A stretch of DNA of 56,053 bases from Parvimonas parva (GTDB taxonomy: Bacteria; Bacillota; Clostridia; Tissierellales; Peptoniphilaceae). Made by a program: the position numbers and the translations under genes. The notes below the pieces were generated by a model that ran no database searches, had not been told where the DNA came from, and was given only the letters and a program-made list of their open reading frames with translations. The stretch spans positions 1 to 56,053 of the forward strand of contig NZ_JACVDA010000014.1 in NCBI RefSeq assembly GCF_016552165.1, in the 5' to 3' direction. Below are positions 28,995-37,909 of the stretch, piece after piece (position 1 is the first letter of the stretch; each line of letters begins with the position of its first letter).

Positions 28995-29023
28995 TTTACA
29001 ATAATATCACAAAATGATATAAT
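28995..29023 (+). promoter_or_regulatory. Promoter of the secreted protein gene
   Basis: TTTACA at 28995-29000, 17-base spacer, TATAAT at 29018-29023. Confidence 0.8.
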
Positions 29024-29049
29024 GATTTATATATACACTGGAGGAAATT

Positions 29050-30420
29050 ATGAAAAATAAATTTTTACTCACATTAACATTATGTAGTTTTTTGCTTGGA
29101 AGTACATATAAGGTTAGAGCAGAAGAAAATAATTTGACAGATAATTATAGAATATATGAACCTTTTAATTTATCCGATACAAAAAACTTAGAATTAACCG
29201 GAGAATCTACGATAGATTTTTCAAAATCAACGGCTAATGAAAATAAAATAGACGGAATGTATAAAGCTAATTATAATTTAAAGAGTACAAACAAGGGAAA
29301 TTCTACTTTAAAAATGGGAATAACTTTTAGTAGTAGTATTGAAAAGTTGAGTAATTTTTCAATTAAATTGGACGGGGCAGATGTTCCATATTCATTTAAG
29401 TTTTTAAATGATAAGTTTAAATCTCCTACGGGAAGTGAGTTTTATAAAGAAATTATTTCAAATATTGACTCACCAATTTATGAACCGGTTAATTTTAAAA
29501 AAGAAGATGTTGGAACTCTTAGAAAATTTAACTTAGAGGCAGATAAGGTTGACAATTTAAAATATGAAATTACTATAAAATATTCCATAGATAAGACAAA
29601 GTTATTTTTGTCAGGTGGTAAAGATATAAAAATTGATGAAAATAAAAATAATAAGACCATAGTATTAACTCATGAACTAAGTGGAAAAAGTAAAACACCT
29701 ATTTTATATACAATAGGTGATGATGTAAATATAACGACTAAAATATTTTTAGGCGAAAAGGAAATAAATTCAGGATATAAAGAAAATATTGAAAAATCGT
29801 CAGTCAATGTTAAGGACTTTTTGAAAAATATATTTTTAGGTGAAGTTCCTGAAAATGTTCGTCAAAGATTTTCTGAAGATAATTTATATGAAATCTTTGT
29901 TGAAAATTTTGATAAAATTTTGGGTGGAAGTGGTTATGATACTTTAGGAATTTTAAAGCCGTCTTCTGATAAACAAATTGTTGCGACTTTTGAATTTCCT
30001 ATTGAGCCGAAAGTTGAGAAAAAGTTAAATATTAATTATCCAATTTCTGCAACTCTTACTACTGTAAATGATGTGAATATTATGAAATTAAATTTAGAAG
30101 CATCTCCTTTTTCAACTTTTGATAATTTTAAAAATTTTAAATATACATTTGTTGGAAATGATGATTATAAATTTATTATAAATTCAAATACAAAGTATAA
30201 AAATACTAAAAACGGTTCAGAGATTACATTAACAAAAGCACCTGTTGAGCTTATAACAAATTTAGTTCATAAAGAAAGCTATGTTAAAGGAATTAGTAAA
30301 AAAGAGGCAAAATCTTATACTAATTATGCGCTTATTGTGTTAGGTATTGCTGAAGTTGTAGGAGTTTTGTATTTAAAAAATGTTTACTTTAAAGGTAAAA
30401 AAATAAATATAAGAAGATAG
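29050..30420 (+). CDS. Exported, membrane-anchored protein of unknown function
   Basis: A 456-residue protein with a signal peptide (MKNKFLLTLTLCSFLLGS, likely cut after VRA near 24) and a C-terminal transmembrane helix (about 424-445, YALIVLGIAEVVGVLYLKNV) followed by a basic tail. The part between is lysine- and asparagine-rich, with no cysteine after the signal, and beta-strand-like; no repeats or LPXTG sorting motif were seen. It is probably a surface protein facing outwards. It has its own promoter and terminator, so it is monocistronic. I do not recognise the family. Confidence 0.75.
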   Translation: MKNKFLLTLTLCSFLLGSTYKVRAEENNLTDNYRIYEPFNLSDTKNLELTGESTIDFSKSTANENKIDGMYKANYNLKSTNKGNSTLKMGITFSSSIEKLSNFSIKLDGADVPYSFKFLNDKFKSPTGSEFYKEIISNIDSPIYEPVNFKKEDVGTLRKFNLEADKVDNLKYEITIKYSIDKTKLFLSGGKDIKIDENKNNKTIVLTHELSGKSKTPILYTIGDDVNITTKIFLGEKEINSGYKENIEKSSVNVKDFLKNIFLGEVPENVRQRFSEDNLYEIFVENFDKILGGSGYDTLGILKPSSDKQIVATFEFPIEPKVEKKLNINYPISATLTTVNDVNIMKLNLEASPFSTFDNFKNFKYTFVGNDDYKFIINSNTKYKNTKNGSEITLTKAPVELITNLVHKESYVKGISKKEAKSYTNYALIVLGIAEVVGVLYLKNVYFKGKKINIRR

Positions 30421-30425
30421 AAACT

Positions 30426-30451
30426 AAACTAGAATTTTATTCTAGTTTTTT
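30426..30451 (+). terminator. Terminator after the exported protein gene
   Basis: AAACTAGAA / TTCTAGTTT arms with a five-base loop and T run. Confidence 0.85.
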
Positions 30452-30532
30452 CTTTTTCTTTTATTTTATTGCATTTGCAACAGAAATATTTTGAAAATTA
30501 TTATAAAATTAATATATTGTTAGGAGGTAATT

Positions 30533-31750
30533 ATGAGTAAAATAAATTTTGATGATAAATTATATAATATTTTAAATGGAAATGAAAAACTTTTACAGTT
30601 TTTTATAAATAATGGTTTTGACCAATTAAAAAATGAAAAAATGTTGAAAACAATGGGAAAAATGGTTTCTTTAAATATGGCTTTAAAGGTTAGAGGAATA
30701 AATAAATCTGCTTTTGAAGAAAAATTAGATTTATTTTTAAATGATGAGCATACTTCAGTTGACAAATCTTTAGAAGAAGAAAAAGAAATTACAGGTGATG
30801 TCATTGTTAAAGGGGTTTTACCTTGTCCGTTGAAAATTCCTATTTTAGAGGCTTTTGACAAATTTGTTGAGGAAGAAAAAACTAAAGGAATAAATATAGG
30901 TTATGAATTAAAATCTGCTAATTTAGGTGTTGATTGGATTGAAAATGATATTAATTCAGGCGATATTGATAAAGTTTCTGATATTATGATTTCAGCCGGT
31001 TTTGAATTATTCTTCGATAAAGAGAAATTCGGTAAATTTTTTGAAGAAGAAAAATTTTATATTGAAAATAAGAAAATGAATAAAGATTTTGATAATGAAG
31101 AAATTTGTTTGAGAGACCCTAAAAATATTTACAATATTGTTGGAGTAGTGCCTTGTGTATTTTTAGTAAACGAAAATAATTTAAATGGTAAAGAAGTTCC
31201 AACTTCTTGGGAAAATTTACTTTTTAGTGGAGATTATACAGATAGTGTTGCAATTCCTTTAGCTGATTTAGATATGTTTAATGCATTAGTTGTAACAATT
31301 TATTCAAAATGGGGAGTTGAAGGAATAAAGGCTCTTGCCAGAGTTTATAAAAAAAGTTTACACCCTGCTGAAATGGTTAAGAAAAAAGGAGATTCAAAAA
31401 ATAATCCGATAGTTAGTATAACTCCATATTTCTTTACGCAAATGGTATCAAGAAGTTCAGCTCTTAAAGTTGTATGGCCAAAAGATGGTTCAATTATCAG
31501 TCCGATATTTGTAATGGCTAAGAAAGATAACGAAAAAGCACAAAAAGTTGTTGAATTTTTTAGAGATGAAAATGTTGGAAAATTACTTTCTTCAAATGGA
31601 AAATTCCCTACAACAATTTTTGGTGTTGACAATATGTTAGATGAAAATTTTAAATTTATGTTCTGTGGTTGGGACTATATCCATAACAATGATATAGTGA
31701 AGGTTATGAAAGAATCAGAAAAGATTTTTAATGAAGAAATTTTAAAATAG
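30533..31750 (+). CDS. Cytoplasmic ABC binding-protein-like protein with DUF1858-like start
   Basis: A 405-residue protein. The body (about 95-400) resembles periplasmic iron-type binding proteins, for example VPTSWENLLFSGDYTDSVAIP and the EKAQKVVEFFRDENVGKLL segment. There is no signal peptide or lipobox, so it should stay in the cytoplasm. The first 75 residues (LYNILNGNEKLLQFFINNGF) look like a DUF1858 helical domain. Conserved Cys are seen in GVLPCPLK and GVVPCVF. It is the first gene of a tight trio with a GTPase and an ABC ATPase. Function unknown; metal or cofactor handling is a guess. Confidence 0.7.
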   Translation: MSKINFDDKLYNILNGNEKLLQFFINNGFDQLKNEKMLKTMGKMVSLNMALKVRGINKSAFEEKLDLFLNDEHTSVDKSLEEEKEITGDVIVKGVLPCPLKIPILEAFDKFVEEEKTKGINIGYELKSANLGVDWIENDINSGDIDKVSDIMISAGFELFFDKEKFGKFFEEEKFYIENKKMNKDFDNEEICLRDPKNIYNIVGVVPCVFLVNENNLNGKEVPTSWENLLFSGDYTDSVAIPLADLDMFNALVVTIYSKWGVEGIKALARVYKKSLHPAEMVKKKGDSKNNPIVSITPYFFTQMVSRSSALKVVWPKDGSIISPIFVMAKKDNEKAQKVVEFFRDENVGKLLSSNGKFPTTIFGVDNMLDENFKFMFCGWDYIHNNDIVKVMKESEKIFNEEILK

Positions 31751-31758
31751 AGGTTTAT

Positions 31759-32460
31759 ATGAATTTGGTAGTAGTTTCCGGTCCTCCTTCATCAGGAAAG
31801 ACCAGTGTTATAGTTAAGACAATTGAAAATTTGAAAAAAAGAGGTATTAAAGCGGGAGTTGTAAAGTTTGACTGTTTATATACAGATGATGATTTAATAT
31901 ATAAAAAAAATAATATTTTAGTTAGAAAGGGATTATCCGGTGCTTTGTGTCCTGACCATTTCTTTGTTTCAAACATAGAAGAGGTTGTTCAATGGGGCGT
32001 TAATAATGAATTGGATATTTTAATTACAGAGTCAGCAGGACTTTGTAATAGATGTTCTCCCTACATTAAAGATATAAAAGCTGTATGTGTTATAGATAAT
32101 TTATCAGGAATAAATACACCTAAAAAGATAGGGCCGATGTTAAAAAGTGCAGATTATGTAGTTATTACAAAGGGGGATATTGTTTCACAAGCTGAAAGAG
32201 AAGTTTTTTCTTCAAGAGTTGCATCTGTTAATCCAAGCGCCATTGTAATGAATATAAACGGACTTACAGGACAGGGAACTTTTGAGTTAAGTACATTGTT
32301 ATATGATGAAAGTAAATCAATCAATACGGTAAATGGTATGGAATTAAAATTTGCTATGCCGACAGCTCTTTGTTCTTATTGTTTAGGAGAAAAGAAAATA
32401 GGAGCAAAATATCAAATGGGAAATATTAAAAAGATGAAGTTGGAGGATAAAAATGCGTAA
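31759..32460 (+). CDS. HypB/UreG-like GTPase with cysteine pairs
   Basis: A 233-residue P-loop GTPase of the SIMIBI type. Walker A is SGPPSSGKTS at 7-16; the switch region LITESAGLCNRCSPY recalls the HypB motif ENxGNLxCP; the base motif is VVITKGD. Cys occur as ALCPDHFF, LCNRCSP and ALCSYCLGEKKIGA, suitable for a metal site. HypB and UreG deliver nickel to enzymes, so metallocentre assembly is likely, but no nickel enzyme is nearby. It starts 8 bases after the binding-protein gene and overlaps the next gene by 8 bases. Confidence 0.75.
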   Translation: MNLVVVSGPPSSGKTSVIVKTIENLKKRGIKAGVVKFDCLYTDDDLIYKKNNILVRKGLSGALCPDHFFVSNIEEVVQWGVNNELDILITESAGLCNRCSPYIKDIKAVCVIDNLSGINTPKKIGPMLKSADYVVITKGDIVSQAEREVFSSRVASVNPSAIVMNINGLTGQGTFELSTLLYDESKSINTVNGMELKFAMPTALCSYCLGEKKIGAKYQMGNIKKMKLEDKNA

Positions 32461-33451
32461 TTTAAAAATTGGTAAATTAATTGAAAAATATCCTTTTGCT
32501 GAAGTGTTTTTTGAAGAAAATAATTTTGATATTTCAAATGTTTTTGATTTATCTTTTGTAGAATTTTTAAATTCTTTTTCAGAAGAAGAAAAAGAGGAGC
32601 TTGCAATAGATGAAAATTTGCTTTGTGAATCTTTAGAAATTTATATTGAGCAGATGAAAAATTTCCTTGGAGTTGAAGATAATGAAGTTAATTCGATAAC
32701 TTTACTTGCAGGGACAGATAAATTTGGCAATAAAGAAAATTACGATGAACTACAAGTAAATAAGTCTGAAATAATTTCAATCGTGGGACCTACCGGAAGT
32801 GGAAAGTCAAGACTTTTAGGGGATATTGAATGGGTCGCAGATAGGGATACTCCAACAAATAGAAAAATTTTAATTAATGGAAAAGATGCAGATAAAAAAT
32901 GGAGATTAAGCGCAAATAACAAATTAGTTTCACAACTTTCTCAAAATATGAATTTTGTTATGGACTTAACTGCTTATGAATTTATAGAACTTCATGCAAA
33001 GAGCAGAATGGTTGAAAATGAAGAAGAAGTTATAAATAAAATAATTACAGAGGCAAATAAACTTGCAGGAGAAAAATTTGACCTTTCAACGCCGATTACC
33101 TCTTTGAGTGGTGGACAATCAAGAGCGCTTATGATTGCTGATACTGCAATTTTAAGCTCATCACCAATTGTTTTGATTGATGAAATCGAAAATGCTGGTA
33201 TCGACAGAAAAAAAGCATTAGATTTGTTGGTTAGTGAAAATAAAATAGTTTTAATGGCAACACATGACCCTATACTTGCATTAATTGCCGATAAGAGAAT
33301 TGTAATAAATAATGGAGCAATAGTTGCGATTCATGAAACAACAGAAAAAGAAAAACAATTACTTATTGAACTTGAAAAAATGGATAATGTTATGCAAGAC
33401 TTAAGAAAAGAATTAAGATATGGTAATTCATTAGACAATTTTGAAATATAA
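32453..33451 (+). CDS. ABC-type ATPase with DUF1858-like N-terminal domain
   Basis: A 332-residue ATPase. The N-terminal 70 residues start IGKLIEKYPFAEVFFEENNF, a good match by eye to DUF1858 (KYP...E.L...G/F). The ABC domain follows: Walker A GPTGSGKS at 112-119, signature LSGGQSRAL near 219, Walker B PIVLIDEIENAG and switch His in MATHDPILAL. No permease gene is present in the trio, so it may power a soluble complex rather than transport. It overlaps the GTPase gene by 8 bases. Confidence 0.75.
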   Translation: MRNLKIGKLIEKYPFAEVFFEENNFDISNVFDLSFVEFLNSFSEEEKEELAIDENLLCESLEIYIEQMKNFLGVEDNEVNSITLLAGTDKFGNKENYDELQVNKSEIISIVGPTGSGKSRLLGDIEWVADRDTPTNRKILINGKDADKKWRLSANNKLVSQLSQNMNFVMDLTAYEFIELHAKSRMVENEEEVINKIITEANKLAGEKFDLSTPITSLSGGQSRALMIADTAILSSSPIVLIDEIENAGIDRKKALDLLVSENKIVLMATHDPILALIADKRIVINNGAIVAIHETTEKEKQLLIELEKMDNVMQDLRKELRYGNSLDNFEI

Positions 33452-33460
33452 TGATATAAT
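33432..33460 (+). promoter_or_regulatory. Promoter of the U32 peptidase gene
   Basis: TAGACA at 33432-33437, 17-base spacer, extended -10 TGATATAAT ending at 33460; it overlaps the end of the ABC ATPase gene. Confidence 0.65.
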
Positions 33461-33473
33461 AAATATATTAAGT

Positions 33474-33494
33474 AGGCTACTTCGGTAGCCTTTG
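33474..33494 (+). terminator. UUCG-capped hairpin before the repeats
   Basis: AGGCTAC, loop TTCG, GTAGCCT, then TTTGTT. A very stable tetraloop hairpin; the T run is short, so termination is possibly partial. Confidence 0.5.
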
Positions 33495-33624
33495 TTATTG
33501 TGAAACAACAAGGTTTCCGGGCACCCACCCGATGCAAAGCATCGTGGAAGGGTGGAGTTCTTATTATGAAATAACAAGGTTTCCGGGCACCCACCCGATG
33601 CAAAGCATCGTGGAAGGGTGGAGG
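33493..33624 (+). repeat. Two tandem 66-base GC-rich hairpin repeats
   Basis: Two nearly identical 66-base units (start points 33493 and 33559). Each contains CCACCCGATGC, loop AAA, GCATCGTGG and a closing GGGTGG, so each folds into a bulged hairpin. They are far richer in GC than the surroundings and lie in the leader of the U32 gene. Not a CRISPR array: only two units and no spacers. Probably a dispersed palindromic element. Confidence 0.85.
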
Positions 33625-33645
33625 TCCTATGTTTAAGGAGAATTT

Positions 33646-36060
33646 ATGCAAAAATTTGAACTTTTGTCTCCTGCCGGGTCTATGGAGGCTTTGAAAGCAG
33701 GAATTCAAAATGGTGCAGATGCTATTTACTTAGGTGGTAGCAGTTTTGGGGCAAGAGCCTCTGCAACAAATTTTGATAATGATGAATTGATAGAGGCTGT
33801 AAGATATGCAAGTCTTAGAAATGTAAATATTTTTGTTACGGTTAATACTTCTGTAAAGGAAAGTGAAATTGAAGAATTAATTTTTTATACAGATTTTTTA
33901 TATAAAATTGGAGTTAGTGCAATAATTCTTTCTGATATTGGAATGGCAAGTCTTTTAAGAAGTCGTTATCCAAATATGGAATTTCACGCATCAACTCAAA
34001 TATCCACTCATTCTTTAAATGATGTTTTAGAATTGAAAAAAGTAGGTTTTGATAGAGTTGTTGTTGCAAGAGAGTTAAGTGTAGAAGAAATTAAGGAAAT
34101 TTGTGATAATGTAGATATAGATATTGAAGTTTTCATTCATGGGGCAATTTGTGTCAGTTACTCAGGACAATGCCTTATGAGTTCTATGCTTGGGGAACGT
34201 TCAGGAAATAGAGGACGTTGTGCTCAACCTTGTAGGCAAAGCTACAAGTTAATAAATAAAACAACTGGAAAAATTATTGATGTAAATGGAAATTATCTTT
34301 TAAGTCCAAAAGATTTGTGCAGTATTGATAATATCGAAAAAATTTTGGATACAGGTGTTAAGTCTTTAAAGATTGAAGGAAGAATGAAAAGACCTGAATA
34401 TGTTGCAGTTGTTACTTCAAGATATAGAAAAGCAATAGATAATTACATTGAAAATAAAGTTACAACGAACAAAAAAGAATTAAAAGATGATTTAGAGGCT
34501 ATTTTTAATAGAAAATTCACTTCAGGTTATCTTATGAGTAAAAATGGCTCGGATATAATTAATTTAGATAAACCCAATAATATAGGTGTAAAGGTTGGAG
34601 AGGTTTTAAGTTTCAATCAAAAGAAAAATAAATTAAAAATAAAATTATGTAGTAAATTGTCTAAGGGAGATGGAATCAATTTAGGTGGAGGAAATATTGG
34701 TAGAATAATCAAAAATGGAGAAATTTTTGACTTTGGAGTTTCCGGAGATATTATAGAAATTGATTTTATTAAAAGTGTAAAGCCTAAGACAATAGTTTAT
34801 AAAACTTCCGACAAGTCATTGGTTGATGATGCTAATAAATCTTTTAGAGAAGGAATCGAGAATAAAAAAATTGACTTAAATTGTGAAATTTTTATTTCTG
34901 TTGGAGAAAAAGCAAAATTTACTTTAGAAAATTTTGAAGTTTATTCTGATGAAATAATCGAAAAGTCAAATAATAAAAAAATTGAAATTAAAAGTGTTTT
35001 GGAAAAATTATCTAAAACTGGCAAAACTCCTTTTAATTTTATTTTCAAAAATGTTTTTGTCGATGAAAATGCTTTTGTTCCTGTTTCCGTTTTGAATAAT
35101 CTTAGAAGATGTGCAATAGAAAAATATGAAAAAGAAAAATTAGATTTTTCAAAAGAAAGAATTATATGTTCCTCTAATGATTTATCATCTTCAAAAACAA
35201 AAAAAGTTGATAATGGAAAAATTACTTTAAAGGTGCATAAAAATTCTCAGATTGATAATCTTTTAGAAGATTGTAGCATATTAGAATATGTAAAAGAAAT
35301 TTATACCGAAGATTTTAGTTTGATTGAAAAGTATTATGATAGACTAAAAAGTAAAGGTATAGATTTAATTTATAGTGCTTTAGGTGTCATCAGAAATGAA
35401 GAGTATGATACTGTAAAAAAATATTTATCGAAAATAAATAGGGAAATTTTGAAAAAAGTTCAAATATCAACTTGGGGTTCAAAAAACTTTTTTGAATCAA
35501 ATTTTGGTACTGAAAAATTTAATATAGATACATATTTTAATATATATAACTCTTATTCTGTAAGATTTTTTGAAAAATATTTTAATGCAGAGGATATAAC
35601 CATTTCTCAGGAGATAAATAAATTTGAAATAAAAAATTTAGTTGAAAACTTAAAAGAAAAAAATATTAACATAGATATGATTGTATATGGACATACAAGG
35701 TCAATGCTTACAGAATATTGTGCAATGGGAGTTTTGACAAAAGATTGCCATAAAGATAGACGTTGTGCTGAATGTGCAAGAAGTGATTATGCTTTGAAAG
35801 ATATGGAAAATAGAGAATTTAGACTTTTTCAAGATATTTTTTGTAGAACGGAAATAAGAAATCACATTCCTCTTGATTTGAGAGAAGATATGAAAGAGAT
35901 TTTTGACTTGGGTATTGATAGGGTAAGACTTGATTTTACTTATGAAGATAGCGAAACGGTTTATGAAATTTTAAAAGAATGTATTGATTATCTAAAAAAT
36001 TCAAATAGAATAAATTCTCCAAATGCCTTTAAGGGACATTTCATTACTTCAGTTAATTAA
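33646..36060 (+). CDS. U32-family peptidase/hydroxylase-like protein with DUF3656
   Basis: A 804-residue U32 protein. The first 300 residues form the family barrel: LLSPAGSMEALKAGIQNGADAIYLGG, FHASTQISTHSL near 112, and the Cys-rich HGAICVSYSGQCLMSSMLG / RSGNRGRCAQPCRQSY segment, which in this family can hold an Fe-S site. The DUF3656 part follows, with more Cys at DCHKDRRCAECARSDY. The E. coli relative RlhA hydroxylates 23S rRNA, so RNA modification is as likely as proteolysis. ATG 33646 follows AAGGAG. Confidence 0.9.
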   Translation: MQKFELLSPAGSMEALKAGIQNGADAIYLGGSSFGARASATNFDNDELIEAVRYASLRNVNIFVTVNTSVKESEIEELIFYTDFLYKIGVSAIILSDIGMASLLRSRYPNMEFHASTQISTHSLNDVLELKKVGFDRVVVARELSVEEIKEICDNVDIDIEVFIHGAICVSYSGQCLMSSMLGERSGNRGRCAQPCRQSYKLINKTTGKIIDVNGNYLLSPKDLCSIDNIEKILDTGVKSLKIEGRMKRPEYVAVVTSRYRKAIDNYIENKVTTNKKELKDDLEAIFNRKFTSGYLMSKNGSDIINLDKPNNIGVKVGEVLSFNQKKNKLKIKLCSKLSKGDGINLGGGNIGRIIKNGEIFDFGVSGDIIEIDFIKSVKPKTIVYKTSDKSLVDDANKSFREGIENKKIDLNCEIFISVGEKAKFTLENFEVYSDEIIEKSNNKKIEIKSVLEKLSKTGKTPFNFIFKNVFVDENAFVPVSVLNNLRRCAIEKYEKEKLDFSKERIICSSNDLSSSKTKKVDNGKITLKVHKNSQIDNLLEDCSILEYVKEIYTEDFSLIEKYYDRLKSKGIDLIYSALGVIRNEEYDTVKKYLSKINREILKKVQISTWGSKNFFESNFGTEKFNIDTYFNIYNSYSVRFFEKYFNAEDITISQEINKFEIKNLVENLKEKNINIDMIVYGHTRSMLTEYCAMGVLTKDCHKDRRCAECARSDYALKDMENREFRLFQDIFCRTEIRNHIPLDLREDMKEIFDLGIDRVRLDFTYEDSETVYEILKECIDYLKNSNRINSPNAFKGHFITSVN

Positions 36061-36065
36061 TTTTT

Positions 36066-36091
36066 ATAAAGCCTTAGGGCTTTATTTTTTT
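36066..36091 (+). terminator. Terminator after the U32 gene
   Basis: ATAAAGCC / GGCTTTAT arms, TTAG loop, T run. Confidence 0.9.
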
Positions 36092-36109
36092 GAAAAAATT
36101 TATAAAACA

Positions 36110-36138
36110 TTGAAAAATAAATAATTTTTTGATAAAAT
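36110..36138 (+). promoter_or_regulatory. Promoter before the NusG-II/Gx/radC/mre/PBP2 run
   Basis: TTGAAA at 36110-36115, 17-base spacer, TAAAAT at 36133-36138. Genes from 36168 to 43646 are tightly packed on the same strand, so this may drive all of them. Confidence 0.65.
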
Positions 36139-36167
36139 TAAAGTTGAATAAAAATGGAGAAGTGTGT

Positions 36168-36536
36168 ATGAAAAAGGGAGATTTTATTTTAATATTTACT
36201 TTACTTGTTATTTTTTGTTTTTCTTTTGTTTATATAAACAAGAGTTTTGTATCGACAGAAGATAAATATATAAGTGTTCAAGTGAATGGAGAAGAGATTA
36301 AGCAAATAACTTTTGGAAATAAAAAAAATATTTATCCGATAAGAACGTCTTTTGGACTTAATATTTTAGAAGTTGATAAAGACGGAGTCAGGGTTATTGA
36401 GGCAAGCTGTCCTGATAAACTTGATGTTAAGTTTGGAAAAATTAGTAAAGTTGGACAAGCTATTATCTGTATGCCAAATAGACTTGTTATACAGATAAAA
36501 TCAAGACAAAATAATGATTTGGACGTGGTAAACTAA
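36168..36536 (+). CDS. NusG domain II-containing protein
   Basis: A 122-residue protein with an N-terminal membrane segment (about 5-22) and one NusG-II domain, seen as VRVIEASCPDKLDVKFGKI and AIICMPNRLVIQI. These proteins are extracytoplasmic and of unknown role, often beside Gx transporter genes as here. The usual second Cys of the CPDxxC motif is Asp here. The frame extends to 36129, but ATG 36168 follows GGAGAAG. Its stop overlaps the next start. Confidence 0.82.
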   Translation: MKKGDFILIFTLLVIFCFSFVYINKSFVSTEDKYISVQVNGEEIKQITFGNKKNIYPIRTSFGLNILEVDKDGVRVIEASCPDKLDVKFGKISKVGQAIICMPNRLVIQIKSRQNNDLDVVN

Positions 36537-37033
36537 TGAGTGCTAAAAAGACTATGTTGATTTCGTTATTTGTTTCTGTTGCTTTAATTGTATCTCTTTT
36601 AGAATATTATATTCCAATACCTATTCCTAATGTTCGATTGGGTTTATCAAATGTTATAATCATAAATGCGATTTTAATTTTTGGTTTTAAAGAAACATTT
36701 TTTATTTCATTTTTAAAGGCGATTTTACTGGTAATTATTCTAGGAAATCCAATAAGTTTTATATATAATTTTTCAGCAGGGTTTGCCAGTATAGTTGTTA
36801 TGTATATAGTAAATAAGTTTTGTAGTAAATTTTTAAGTTTAGTGGGAGTTAGTGTTTTAGGGTCAGTTTCTCATATAATGGTTCAAATATTAATTTCAAT
36901 GATACTTTTAAATACAAAAACTTTAGTTAATTTTATTCCGTTTTTAGGAATAATAGGGATATTTACAGGAATTTTAGTTGGTATTCTTGCTAATTATATG
37001 TATAAAATTTTAAGAGGTAATTATGTCAAATAA
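36536..37033 (+). CDS. Gx transporter family membrane protein
   Basis: A 165-residue membrane protein of the heptaprenyl-diphosphate-synthase component I / Gx transporter family. It has the family segment LEYYIPIPIPNVRLGLSNVI at 22-41 and five or so helices. Members are related to substrate-binding parts of ECF transporters; the substrate may be isoprenoid-related but is not known. It starts on the last base of the NusG-II stop and overlaps radC by 11 bases. Confidence 0.85.
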   Translation: MSAKKTMLISLFVSVALIVSLLEYYIPIPIPNVRLGLSNVIIINAILIFGFKETFFISFLKAILLVIILGNPISFIYNFSAGFASIVVMYIVNKFCSKFLSLVGVSVLGSVSHIMVQILISMILLNTKTLVNFIPFLGIIGIFTGILVGILANYMYKILRGNYVK

Positions 37034-37895
37034 TGATTATGATGATTTTTTAAAAGAATTACAGATTTATTTAGATAAAAATTATAATGATAATGTTGAA
37101 AATAATAAAATCTTTGAAAAAAAATCTATAGAAGAAAATATATCTTTAGAAGATAAAACGATAAAAGAAGTAAATAGTGTAAAAAATATTGGATATAGAG
37201 ATGTTGAAATATTTACTACTTCAATAAAAGATTTAAATGATAATGATAAGCCCAGAGAAAAGTTATACAAATTTGGTGCTGATAAATTGAGTGAATATGA
37301 GCTTATAGCAATTTTACTTGGAAGTGGTTCAAGAAACGAAGATGTTTTAACACTTTCAAAAAAATTGTGGCAATATATGAGTAAATTTCATAGGATAAGT
37401 GAAATTGCAATAGATGATTTGATGGAAATAGAAGGTATCGGATTATCTAAAGCTTGTTCAATAATTTCTGCATTGGAGCTTTCTAAGAGAATAAATATTA
37501 GAGAGTGTGTTGATAATTTTTCAGTCGGATCACCTAAGAGTGTTGCAGATATTTTTATGAATATATTAAGAGATGAAATGAAGGAGCATTTTTATGTTCT
37601 TCTGTTGGATACAAAGAATAAAATAATTTCTTGGGACGAAATTTCAAAAGGTGATTTAAATTCATCTATCGTTCATCCTAGAGAAGTTTTTAAATATGCT
37701 TTAAAATATAGTGCAAATAGTATTATTTGTTTGCACAATCATCCAAGTGGAGACCCGACACCAAGTATGCAGGATATAGAAATTACTAAAAGATTACAAG
37801 AAGTTGGAAATTTAGTTGGAATAAAATTGTTAGACCATATTATAATTGGATACAATAAATATATTAGTTTAAGAGAAAAAGGAATAATGAATTAA
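37023..37895 (+). CDS. radC: RadC/YsxA family JAB-domain protein
   Basis: A 290-residue RadC protein. The MPN/JAB+ domain has the metalloprotease-like motif LHNHPSGDPTPSMQD near 236-250. Upstream is the helix-hairpin-helix region (YELIAILLGSGSRNEDVL and IEGIGLSKACSII). The first 75 residues are an additional acidic, poorly conserved extension. Once thought to be for DNA repair, its role is unclear. It lies directly before mreB, as in many Firmicutes. Confidence 0.93.
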   Translation: MSNNDYDDFLKELQIYLDKNYNDNVENNKIFEKKSIEENISLEDKTIKEVNSVKNIGYRDVEIFTTSIKDLNDNDKPREKLYKFGADKLSEYELIAILLGSGSRNEDVLTLSKKLWQYMSKFHRISEIAIDDLMEIEGIGLSKACSIISALELSKRINIRECVDNFSVGSPKSVADIFMNILRDEMKEHFYVLLLDTKNKIISWDEISKGDLNSSIVHPREVFKYALKYSANSIICLHNHPSGDPTPSMQDIEITKRLQEVGNLVGIKLLDHIIIGYNKYISLREKGIMN

Positions 37896-37909
37896 GAGAG
37901 GTAGAAAAA

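Noticed and set aside
33493-33624. Possible CRISPR array
   Set aside because: Only two units of 66 bases, directly adjacent, without spacers and without cas genes.
33331-33708. Minus-strand reading frame with repeated PPFHDALHRVGARKP
   Set aside because: It is only the translation of the two GC-rich repeats and the flanking genes; no ribosome site.
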